Below are positions 53,485 to 62,612 of a stretch of DNA of 64,000 nucleotides, one piece after another; the stretch's first letter is position 1; every line of letters begins with the position of its first letter. This DNA comes from JAOUJD01 sp963811265 (lineage in GTDB: Bacteria > Pseudomonadota > Gammaproteobacteria > Burkholderiales > Burkholderiaceae_F): NCBI GenBank assembly GCA_963811265.1, contig CAWEQS010000026.1, forward strand, positions 860,629-924,628. Reading direction: 5' to 3'. A model generated the notes under the pieces. The model did no database searches and was not told where the DNA came from. It saw only the letters and a list, made by a program, of their open reading frames with translations. The translations under genes and the position numbers were made by a program.

Positions 53485-54957
53485 ATGGCGGACCTGGCGC
53501 ACGCCTCGGTGGCGGAACTCGCCCGCGCGCTGGCCGCCAGGGAGGTCTCGGCGGTCGAACTCGCGAAGATGTTCCTCGGCAGGATGGACTCCCGCCGCGA
53601 CCTGAACGCGTTCCTCGACGTGCGGCCCGAAGTCACGCTGGCGCAGGCCGGCGCCGCGGACCAGCGCCGGGCGCGCGGCGAGGCGACGCCCCTCACCGGC
53701 GTGCCGATCGCCCACAAGGACATCTTCGTCACCCGGGATTTCTGCTCGACCGCCTCGAGCCGGATCCTCGAGGGCTACATGAGCCCCTTCGACGCCACCG
53801 TGGTCGACAACCTCGGCCGCGCCGGCATGGTGACCCTCGGCAAGCTCAATTGCGACGAGTTCGCGATGGGTTCGAGCAACGAGAACAGCGCCTACGGCAA
53901 CGTGCTGAACCCCTGGGACGCGAAGGCGGTCCCCGGCGGCTCGTCGGGGGGCTCGTCGGCCGCGGTGGCGGCGCGCATCGCGCCGGTCGCCACGGCCACG
54001 GACACCGGCGGGTCGATCCGCGAACCGGCCGCCTTCACCGGGATCACCGGCACCAAGCCCACCTACGGCCGGCCGTCGCGGTGGGGAATGATCGCCTTCG
54101 CCTCGAGCCTGGACACCGCCGGCCTGATGACGCAGTCGGCCGAGGATGCGGCGCTGGTCTTCAACGAGATGCTCGGTTTCGACCCGAAGGACTCGACCAG
54201 CGTCGACCGGCCCGACGAGGACTACACGCGTTGCCTCGGATCGGGCGTGAAGGGCCTGAAGATCGGCGTGCCGAAGGAGTTCTTCGGCGCGGGCCTGCAG
54301 CCGGACGTCGAGGCGGCGGTGCGCTCGGCACTCGACGAGTACCGCAAATTGGGGGCGGAGCTGGTGGAAGTCTCCCTGCCCAACGCGGAACTCGGCATTC
54401 CCGTCTACTACGTCGTCGCGCCCGCGGAGTGCTCCAGCAACCTGTCGCGCTTCGACGGCGTGCGCTACGGCCACCGCGCGAAGGACTACGGCGACCTGGC
54501 CGACATGATCAAGAAGTCGCGCGCCGAGGGCTTCGGGCCGGAGCCCAAGCGCCGCATCCTGATCGGCACCTACGTGCTGTCGCACGGCTATTACGACGCC
54601 TACTACATCAAGGCGCAGCAGGTGCGCCGGCTGATCGCCGACGAGTTCCAGCGCGCGTTCCGGCAGTGCGACGTGATCGCGGGCCCGGTCACGACGAGCG
54701 TCGCCTTCGGCTTCGGCGAGAAGGCGGCCGATCCGGTCGCGATGTACATGGCGGATCTCTACACGGTGCCGGGCAGCCTCGCCGGCGTGCCCTCGATGAG
54801 CATTCCGTGCGGCTTCGGCACGGGCCCGGTCAACAGCAAGCGGCCGGTCGGCCTGCAGCTGATCGCCAACTACTTCGACGAGGCCCGGATGCTGGGCGTG
54901 GCGCACGCCTACCAGCAGGCGACCGACTGGCATCGCCTCGTCCCGCCGGGCGCGTGA
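53485..54957 (+). CDS. gatA: Aspartyl/glutamyl-tRNA(Asn/Gln) amidotransferase subunit A
   Basis: The glutaminase subunit that supplies ammonia to GatB. The 490-residue amidase carries the Ser-cisSer-Lys triad: K78 (PIAHKDIF), the serine in GGSSGGSSAA (151-160) and the nucleophile S177 in TDTGGSIREPA. It follows gatC after two bases, so the two are coupled. Confidence 0.96.
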   Translation: MADLAHASVAELARALAAREVSAVELAKMFLGRMDSRRDLNAFLDVRPEVTLAQAGAADQRRARGEATPLTGVPIAHKDIFVTRDFCSTASSRILEGYMSPFDATVVDNLGRAGMVTLGKLNCDEFAMGSSNENSAYGNVLNPWDAKAVPGGSSGGSSAAVAARIAPVATATDTGGSIREPAAFTGITGTKPTYGRPSRWGMIAFASSLDTAGLMTQSAEDAALVFNEMLGFDPKDSTSVDRPDEDYTRCLGSGVKGLKIGVPKEFFGAGLQPDVEAAVRSALDEYRKLGAELVEVSLPNAELGIPVYYVVAPAECSSNLSRFDGVRYGHRAKDYGDLADMIKKSRAEGFGPEPKRRILIGTYVLSHGYYDAYYIKAQQVRRLIADEFQRAFRQCDVIAGPVTTSVAFGFGEKAADPVAMYMADLYTVPGSLAGVPSMSIPCGFGTGPVNSKRPVGLQLIANYFDEARMLGVAHAYQQATDWHRLVPPGA

Positions 54958-55009
54958 CCGCCCCGCGCCGCGCGAGAATCAACCGCAACCTTCCACCAGG
55001 AACCGGGCC

Positions 55010-56459
<1,450 letters not shown>

Positions 56460-56471
56460 CGCTCAAAAGAA

Positions 56472-56500
56472 AAGCGGCCCCGAGGGGCCGCTTCCGCTTC
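56472..56500. terminator. Terminator after gatB
   Basis: A perfect 10-bp stem (56472-56481 with 56484-56493), GC-rich with AA/TT ends, preceded by an A-rich stretch and followed by TTCC. The A-rich side means it may also serve the convergent DUF4382 gene. Confidence 0.75.
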
Positions 56501-56513
56501 CACACCGCTCCGA

Positions 56514-57739
56514 CTACGGGCGTCGGGACCAGCGTGAAGTCCTGCGTGCCGAGCGTCCCGCCCGATGGAACTGTGATTTCCGAGCCAAGCTGCGTTGACG
56601 TAGCCCGTCGCGGAGGCCTCGAGCTTGTACTTGGCGGCGCCACCCTGCGCCACGAAGGTGATCGACGTGGCGCCATGGGCGTCGTATAGCGTCACCAGAC
56701 GCGGAGCGGCGACGGGCAACTGCAGGGAATAGATGCCCGTATCCGATGCGACGTTCGCGTGGCCCACCTCGACTTTCGGAACCGTTCCAACCGCCTGCAG
56801 CGCGCGTATCGCCGCCGTGTCGTCGAGCAGGCGCAGGGCCCACGTTGCCTGCGACCGTGCCGGACGACGAAGCTGGAATCGTCATCCGATTCGCGTCCGT
56901 GTTCAGCGTCAGTCGTCTGATCGGCCGTCACCGGCACCCGCTGCGATCACCGAGGTCGTCAAGGCCGGCCCCGAGATCACGACGTCATACGGGCTCTTCG
57001 TCGGATCGAGCGGCGCGAGAACGAACTTGCCCGTGCTGTCCGGCTGCGTGGCCTTCAGCACGACACCGTCCTTCTGGGCCGAGACGGTCATGCCGGTCGG
57101 ACTGCTCTGCACGTAGCCGACGATCTTGCGTCGCCGTCACGCGCCATCATCTGGATGACCGGCTTGAGGCCATACGTGCCGTTGCCGCGCTTGACGATCG
57201 ACTTGCAGGCGTCGAAGTCGAGAACGATGATACGGTCGTCTTGTTCGGCTCGATCGTGAAGCCCGTTGATCAACTTCAGGCCGCTCTGGGCCGCGCTCGG
57301 CGTGTCCAGTTCCATCTCAGCCCCGCCGGTCGGCTTCACCGTGTTCGACATCGGCACGGATCTGTTGGACACGAGCACGAGCCGCATCTGCGTGTAGTTC
57401 CCGGCCGGCACAGTGGTCTGCCCGAGGTCGACGAGGACGCCGTTCTGCAGCGTCAAGCAGATCGATCTTCCGCGCCGGATTCACGACGATGTCCGTCCAT
57501 CCGGCGTCGTTCTCTCCTGCACTCGCACTTTGATGGGCGCGCACGCGCTCGACGGTCACATTGACCTCATCGAACCCGCACGCCGGCGCATCGGTCAACG
57601 CGACTCGCAGCGTCCCTGAGCCGGGACCCGGGGCCGGAGCGACGCCGCCATCCCCTCCGCCGCCACACGCCACCAGCGCGGCACTCGCCGCCACCGCCAG
57701 CAGGGCGGCCTTGATACTTGTCTTCATCGTTCTAGTCAT
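56514..57739 (-). pseudogene. DUF4382 lipoprotein, broken by about eight single-base shifts
   Basis: A secreted lipoprotein of about 400 residues. The start follows AGGAGG with a 7-base spacer; MTRTMKTSIKAALLAV leads to the lipobox LVAC and a Gly-rich linker. The DUF4382 domain (TLRVALTDAPACGFDEVNVTVERVRAH) continues through KPTGGAEMELDTPSA, then VLDFDACKSIVKRGNGTYGLKPVIQMMARDGDA. A carboxypeptidase-regulatory-like beta domain follows (VLKATQPDSTGKFVLAPLDP, then ALRLLDDTAAIRALQAVG and SIYSLQLPV-like repeats). Frame changes occur near 57,450, 57,262, 57,235, 57,125, 56,935, 56,905, 56,840, 56,590 and possibly 56,515. Two of them compensate, and I see no in-frame nonsense codon, so sequence error is likelier than decay. 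The 3' end is approximate. Confidence 0.68.
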
Positions 57740-57770
57740 CGCTGAACCTCCTGAACATCCGGTCCCCAGT

Positions 57771-57787
57771 ATGAAAGCGATTTTCAT
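57771..57787 (-). promoter_or_regulatory. Candidate Fur-box-like palindrome upstream of the DUF4382 gene
   Basis: ATGAAAATCGCTTTCAT on the minus strand, 32 bases before the start codon, is an imperfect palindrome that matches 10 of 14 positions of the 7-1-7 Fur consensus (TGATAAT-N-ATTATCA). This would imply iron control of the lipoprotein. It is an unproven match in an AT-rich patch. Confidence 0.35.
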
Positions 57788-58006
57788 TCTAGGAAGCCGG
57801 ATCGATGCCGCGCGAGGGCTAGTCCGATGAGCGGACGGTCGGCCCGACGGATTCTTGCGAGAAGTCAGCGTTGCCGGGCGCGTGGTACGTGAACCAACCT
57901 ACGAAGCGCCCTGAGCGACGAGAAAGGAGAACTGCGCCGGCCCCGAATGAGGGCTCCGATTCGCCACCCGCGTGGAGTTGGAGAGCTCCGACGCCGCGGC
58001 GTCGGC

Positions 58007-58657
58007 TCAATACGTGCGCTGCGCCGGCTGGGAGCCCTGGGACACGAGCTCGCGGAAACGCTTCTTGTCGGCGTCGAAGCGTTCGTTGATCCGCTGCATC
58101 TCGCCCTGCGCGTCCTTGATGATCTTCATCTCGGCCGCGCGCTCCTGTTCGTTGTTGGCCAGCGCGCGCTTGATCGTCTCGGGCGTTTCGCGCTTCTTGT
58201 AGAACTCGGTCTCTTCCTCGAGCCGCTTGCGCTCCTCGGCCATCCGGTCCAGCCGGACCTGCGAACGCTTCACGACCTCGTTGCTCGAAATCAGCGCCTT
58301 GGTCCGGGCCACGTCGATTTCCTGCTCGCTGGCATACGCCTCGAGCAGCGACCGGTCGCGCCGGCGCTGCGCCAGCGCCTTTTCCTCTTCCTCGGCCTTT
58401 CTCTTCACTTCGATCGCGCGCGCCTTCTGTTCCTCGGCCGTCAGCGGCCGCGGGATGACCCGGCGCAGCGAGCCGTCGCGGTTCAGTTCGCGGATATCGC
58501 TGTTCGCGCACTCGGGCGGCGGGCGATCGCCGCTGTAGGTCCGGCCATTCGCCACGCAGCTGTACATGGTCTGCGCGCCGGCGGACGCCGAAACCAGGAG
58601 AAGGAAGGCGAAGGCAGCCGGGAGGACCATCCGTCCCCGGGTCCTCTCCCTCGCCAT
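58007..58657 (-). CDS. DUF4124 domain-containing protein
   Basis: A 216-residue secreted protein. The signal peptide (MVLPAAFAFLLLVSASAGAQ, cut near AGA-QT) is followed by the DUF4124 pattern MYSCVANGRTYSGDRPPPECANSDIRELNRDG. The rest is a long, highly charged coiled coil (about 70-205, rich in EEEEKALAQRRRDRSLLEAY). The ATG lies four bases after the pyrE stop, so the two are one unit. Function unknown; the family is common in betaproteobacteria. The gap to the DUF4382 gene (267 bases) holds no gene I can see. Confidence 0.82.
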   Translation of the reverse strand: MARERTRGRMVLPAAFAFLLLVSASAGAQTMYSCVANGRTYSGDRPPPECANSDIRELNRDGSLRRVIPRPLTAEEQKARAIEVKRKAEEEEKALAQRRRDRSLLEAYASEQEIDVARTKALISSNEVVKRSQVRLDRMAEERKRLEEETEFYKKRETPETIKRALANNEQERAAEMKIIKDAQGEMQRINERFDADKKRFRELVSQGSQPAQRTY

Positions 58658-58661
58658 CAGC

Positions 58662-59133
58662 TCATGCCCCATACCGCTCCCGATACCTTTCCACGGCAGG
58701 CAGAAATGATCGTGCAGCCGCCGCGAACGAAGACTCCGAATTGAGGAACCGAAGCAGGTCATTCAGGTCCGCAATCGCCAGCACCGGCATTCCATACGTG
58801 GATTCAACGCTCTGGACCGCGGATTCGGCTGACAAGGCGCCGTCGGCCCCGGACCGTTCCATGCGGTCCAGCGCGATCAGCACGCCGGCCGGGGTTGCCC
58901 CCGCGGCCCGGATGAGTTCCACGGACTCGCGCACGGATGTTCCGGCCGTGATCACGTCGTCGACGATGACCACCCGGCCGGCGAGCGGGCTGCCGACGAT
59001 CACGCCGCCTTCACCGTGGTCCTTCGCCTCCTTGCGGTTGAAGGCGAAGGGCACGTCCGCGCCGAGATCGGCGAGCGCCACCGCGGTGGCCGAGGCCAGC
59101 GTGATGCCCTTGTAGGCCGGCCCGAACAGCTTC
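58662..59133 (-). CDS. pyrE: Orotate phosphoribosyltransferase (5'-truncated)
   Basis: Makes orotidine 5'-phosphate in pyrimidine synthesis. The visible part runs from KLFGPAYKGITLASATAVALADLG through FNRKEAKDHGEGG and the PRPP-binding loop VVIVDDVITAGTSVRE to the normal C-terminus. About 65-70 N-terminal residues, including the substrate-contacting strand before FGPAYKG, are missing. Upstream of 59,133 the sequence is unrelated. The gene was cut by the junction described separately. Its place near gatB and a DUF4124 gene fits a betaproteobacterial origin. Confidence 0.92.
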
Positions 59134-59150
59134 GAGCTGACTCGGGAAAC
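59128..59150. other. Apparent chimeric junction between two genomes
   Basis: Two genes on opposite strands, pyrE and a histidine kinase, both lose their N-terminal parts here, and the two reading frames overlap head to head with no promoter or start codon between them. Gene content, codon flavour and taxonomic type all change on crossing it. No repeat, integrase or target-site duplication is visible. Confidence 0.75.
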
Positions 59151-60198
59151 CCAGCCTAAGTCCCGTCCTCTCGCCATCGGCTTGCTGATCGTCCGTGCGG
59201 CGCTCGTGCAAGGGGTTGTCTCCCTGGATTGCACCAAGCTGGCGGTGATCCTGTATCCCGTGGTCCCCTTTGCCGCCTTTTTCACCCTGGGCCCGGCCCT
59301 CAGCCGGCTCATCAGCCTGGGCTACTGGCTGTTGGTGGCGGTGCTGGCCTGGGAGACCGGCAATGTCGGCCCGCTAAAGAATTTCGACTCCGTGACCATC
59401 ATCGTGATCTTCTCGCTGCTCCTGATCTTCATGCAGATCATCGCCGGCCACATCGACCGGGATCAGCGGAGCCGGCAGCAGATGCGGCAGTTGCTCGTCG
59501 AGCTGGAGACATCCCACCGGCAACTGCAAGCCTATGCCGACCGGGTCGCCGAGCTCGCGGCGGCTGCCGAGCGTAACCGGTTGGCACGTGACATTCACGA
59601 CAGCCTGGGGCACTATCTGACGGCCATCAGCATCCAATTGGAGAAGGCGCAGGCCTACCGCGCGAGGGATCCGGAGGAAGCGAATCAGGCCATCCGCGAT
59701 GCCAAACAGACCACGCAGGCCGCGCTCCAGGACGTACGCCAGTCGGTCAGCGCGTTGCGCGGGGCAGAGGACCGGTTTTCGCTCCGGCAGTCATTGGCCG
59801 ACCTGGTCCGGCGGATGAAAAATGGATCACTGGAAATCGACTACCGCTTCGCGGGTGATGAGTCGGACTACGCCGGTCCGGTGCTGACCGCGCTCTACCG
59901 CGTGGCTCAGGAGGGGCTGACCAACGTGCAGAAACACGCACAGGCGCGACACGTGCTCCTCGATGTGCAGTTGGGCGAGAAGGAAGCGCGTCTCAAACTC
60001 CGGGATGATGGGACCGGTTTCGACACGGAGACGCTGACGGAACTGGCCGCCATGCCCGATCATGGTTTCGGCATCCAGGGACTTCAGGAACGCCTGGAGC
60101 TCGTCAGAGGACAGATGAATATCAGCAGCGACCCCCAACTCGGCACGGAACTCACCGTCACCGTGCCCAAACACCTTTCCCAACTGGCGGCAGCATGA
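59140..60198 (+). CDS. NarL-type sensor histidine kinase (N-terminally truncated)
   Basis: The frame is open from before the junction, and no ATG precedes the membrane region, so the true start is lost. Visible parts: two or three membrane helices (LAVILYPVVPFAAFFTLGPAL, LISLGYWLLVAVLAW, IIVIFSLLLIFMQIIAG); a coiled linker; the HisKA_3 dimerisation helix with the phospho-acceptor His in RLARDIHDSLGHYLTAISIQLEKA; and a HATPase domain (RVAQEGLTNVQKHAQA, LRDDGTGFD, HGFGIQGLQERLELVRG). It pairs with the response regulator 15 bases downstream. Unlike its left neighbours it is less GC-rich and looks like Chloroflexota or Actinomycetota type. Confidence 0.83.
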   Translation, partial: TRETQPKSRPLAIGLLIVRAALVQGVVSLDCTKLAVILYPVVPFAAFFTLGPALSRLISLGYWLLVAVLAWETGNVGPLKNFDSVTIIVIFSLLLIFMQIIAGHIDRDQRSRQQMRQLLVELETSHRQLQAYADRVAELAAAAERNRLARDIHDSLGHYLTAISIQLEKAQAYRARDPEEANQAIRDAKQTTQAALQDVRQSVSALRGAEDRFSLRQSLADLVRRMKNGSLEIDYRFAGDESDYAGPVLTALYRVAQEGLTNVQKHAQARHVLLDVQLGEKEARLKLRDDGTGFDTETLTELAAMPDHGFGIQGLQERLELVRGQMNISSDPQLGTELTVTVPKHLSQLAAA

Positions 60199-60213
60199 GC
60201 GCTGATACAATCA

Positions 60214-60894
60214 GTGCTGATCGCAATCAGCGATGTGACGGTACTGGTCGTCGACGATCAACGCCTGGTGCGCGAAGGCATCGCGTCGCTGCTGAATATC
60301 CAGGAAGGCATCCGTGTGATCGGGCAGGCCGTGAACGGCCAGGAAGCCATCGAAAAAGCGTTGGCGCTGTGCCCCGATGTCATCTTGATGGACGTCCGCA
60401 TGCCCGTCGTGGACGGCATCATGGCCACCACCCAGATCCACCGGCAGTTGCCCGGCTGCCAGATGATCATGCTCACCACCTTCGACGATGAGGAATACAT
60501 CGTCAAGTCGCTGCGCGCGGGTGCTGTCGGCTATCTGCTGAAGGACATTCCAGCATCGCAACTGGCACGCGCGGTGCAACTCGCCCACGCCGGCATCTAT
60601 CAGCTCGATCCTGCGGTGGCCGGTAAGCTGGTCGGGATGCTGGGCAGTGCACAACCTGAGCGAGCGCCACTGCCCGCGCCGGCACGGACGGCGGCAATCG
60701 AAAACGATCTCACGGAGCGCGAGTTGGAAGTGCTGCGCCTCATCGGCACCGGCGCCACGAACCGGGAGATCGCCGATCGGCTGGTGGTCAGCGAGGGCAC
60801 GGTCAAGAACCACGTCTCCAGCATCCTCAGCCGGCTCGGCCTGCGCGATCGGACGCAGGCGGCGCTGTATGCCCACGAACATGGGCTGACTTAG
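60214..60894 (+). CDS. LuxR/NarL-family response regulator
   Basis: A 226-residue two-component regulator. The receiver domain (7-125) has the acidic pair VVDDQ, the phospho-acceptor D60 in DVILMDVRMP, the T in MLTTFDD and K in YLLKDI. The C-terminal HTH (about 160-226: LTERELEVLRLIGTGATNREIADRLVVSEGTVKNHVSSILSRLGLRDRTQA) is of LuxR type. The start may be this GTG or a second GTG seven codons later; neither has a good ribosome site. It is the partner of the adjacent kinase. The signal and target genes are unknown. Confidence 0.92.
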   Translation: MLIAISDVTVLVVDDQRLVREGIASLLNIQEGIRVIGQAVNGQEAIEKALALCPDVILMDVRMPVVDGIMATTQIHRQLPGCQMIMLTTFDDEEYIVKSLRAGAVGYLLKDIPASQLARAVQLAHAGIYQLDPAVAGKLVGMLGSAQPERAPLPAPARTAAIENDLTERELEVLRLIGTGATNREIADRLVVSEGTVKNHVSSILSRLGLRDRTQAALYAHEHGLT

Positions 60895-61114
60895 CATTGG
60901 CTGCAACCACACGAATATAGATCAGCCGCGGAACCTGGCGAAGAGTGTGGCGATGGAGTGATACGTGAAGCGTGATACGTGATGTAGCTGTGCTGTAGAA
61001 CCTGTCAATCATAGCGGCCCCGGGGATGATGCCTGGGGCCGCTGCGCACTCGAGGAATACTGGATTCTGCGCGCTCAAGCTGCGCCTCTTGATCTGCGAT
61101 GGATTAGTTATGGG

Positions 61115-62472
61115 TTAGCAGAGGCAGATAAAGTCTACGCCAACTGGAGCCGACGCCTGGCGTGGCAGTCGGCGTTGGTGTAGAGTTGCGTTAGCTGTAT
61201 CGGTCGCGGTCGGCGTAGCGGTCAAAGTGCGCTCGCTGTGTGTGTTAGTATCGAAGTTGCGCGTCGCTGTCGCGGTGGGTGTCAACGTTGCCGTCTCGGT
61301 CGCGGTCGGCGTGGCGGTCAAAGTCGCGTTCGCTGTCGCGGTGGACGTCGGTGTCGCAGTCCTGGTCGCGCTCGGCGTGGCGCTCGCCGTGGGTGTCAAC
61401 GTCGCCGTCCCGGTCGCGGTCGGCGTGGCGGTCAAGGTCGCGCTCGCTGTCGCGGTGGGCGTCGGTGTCGCAGTCCTGGTCGCGCTCGGCGTGGCGCTGC
61501 GCGGTGGATGTCAACGTTGCCGTCCCGGTCGCGGTCGGCGTGGCGGTCAAGGTCGCGCTCGCTGTCGCGGTGGATGTCGGTGTCGCAGTCCTGGTCGCGC
61601 TGGCGTGGCGCTGCGTGGGTGTCAACGTCGCCGTCCCGGTCGCGGTCGGCGTGGCGGTCAAGGTCGCGCTCGCTGTCGCGGTGGCGTCGGTGTCGCAGTC
61701 CTGGTCGCGCGTCGCGGTGTCCGTCGCCGTCGTGCGGTCGCCGTGGCGGTCAGGTTGTGCCGCAGTCGCGGTGGGCGTGGGGGTCGGAGTGGCGCTCGCG
61801 GTGGGTGTCAACGTTGCCGTCCCGGTCGCGGTCGGCGTGGCGGTGACGTGCGTGGTCGGCTCCATCGCCATGTCGTCGACGTATAGGTTGCTGACGTAGG
61901 AGCCGTCGGTAGTGACCTGCAGCGTCAGGGTGATGGTCTGCCCCAGGTACGCGCTGAGATCCACCGTCTGCTTGACCCACCCGCCCGTGTTGCTGTTCCG
62001 GCACAGGGAATAAGACCGCACCTGCACGCCGTCTACCAGGATGCGCGCCAAGTCGAAGCCGCAGGTGTCCGTCGACTGGATCCAGTGCCAGTAGCCGAGC
62101 ACCGGCGTCGCTGACCCGATGGTCACCTGCTGCCTGATGTACGAGATCTCGTTGTTCTCTCCGCCCAGCCACGCCGCCCAATCCCCGGTGTGGGGTGTCA
62201 CCTGGATGTCCGCGCCCGGATCGAAGAGGGTCTCTGGTGTCGACGATCACCGGCAGCCCGAGCAGCGAGTACTCCTCCCAGCCGATGCCGGGGCCGCTCT
62301 CGAACCCGCCGTTGACGAGCTGCGTGCCGGCGAGCCCTGCCGGCGCCATTCCTAGCTCTGTGCCCGGGGGCCGCTGCGCAGTGCTCGCGCCGTTCACCGC
62401 CGCGCCTACGCCGCCGGCCAGGACGACCAGCAGCGCCAGGATTGCCAATAGACGCCAAATCGTATGAGTCAT
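61115..62472 (-). CDS. Secreted protein with N-terminal beta domain and Thr/Pro-rich repeats (frameshifted)
   Basis: Probably an extracellular or cell-surface protein. MTHTIWRLLAILALLVVLAGGVGAAV is a signal peptide. A beta-sandwich, carbohydrate-binding-like domain follows (LVNGGFESGPGIGWEEYS, then TPHTGDWAAWLGGENNEISYIRQQVTI, YWHWIQSTDTCGFDL, YVSNLYVDDMAMEP). The C-terminal ~250 residues are Thr/Ala/Pro repeats of the TATPTATGTATLTPTA type, common in Chloroflexota surface proteins. One frameshift lies near 62,225 and more within the repeats, so the exact 3' end is unsure. No catalytic motif is visible. Confidence 0.68.
61250..61860. repeat. Tandem repeat of about 114 bp in the Thr/Pro-rich coding region
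   Basis: The marker GTCAACGT(T/C)GCC recurs at 61,281, 61,395, 61,510 and 61,621, and again at 61,807, giving periods of 114, 115, 111 and a longer last step. The 114-bp unit equals 38 codons. The unequal steps are indels within the array. Inside each unit a hexamer-like CGGTCG/GTCGCG pattern repeats at shorter scale. Confidence 0.75.
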
Positions 62473-62517
62473 GCGAGGATGGTGAGCTGCTGTCATGCCG
62501 GAAGGGTTCGGCTCCGA

Positions 62518-62554
62518 GACGTGCCCGGCAACCTGGAAAGGTGCCGGGCACGTC
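62518..62554. terminator. Hairpin between the multicopper oxidase and the repeat-protein gene
   Basis: A perfect 13-bp stem (62518-62530 with 62542-62554) with an 11-base loop, without a T-tract. It lies upstream of the repeat-protein start and downstream of the oxidase stop, so it probably ends the oxidase transcript. Confidence 0.5.
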
Positions 62555-62575
62555 GCATCCTACTTGTCCTCAGGC

Positions 62576-62600
62576 GGCCGGCGCCTGCATGGCGCCGGCC
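62576..62600. terminator. Second hairpin after the multicopper oxidase gene
   Basis: A perfect 10-bp GC-only stem (62576-62585 with 62591-62600) with a 5-base loop, 12 bases past the oxidase stop. No T-tract. Confidence 0.45.
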
Positions 62601-62612
62601 GGATCCTCACCC

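Noticed and set aside
61250..61860. CRISPR array
   Set aside because: The repeats are head-to-tail without spacers of uniform length, and they lie inside a coding frame. No cas gene is present.
61227..61899. Plus-strand open frames made of Val/Ala/Gly repeats over the tandem array
   Set aside because: They are the complement of the Thr/Pro-repeat gene. Only the minus strand has a signal peptide and a folded domain, so these are shadow frames.
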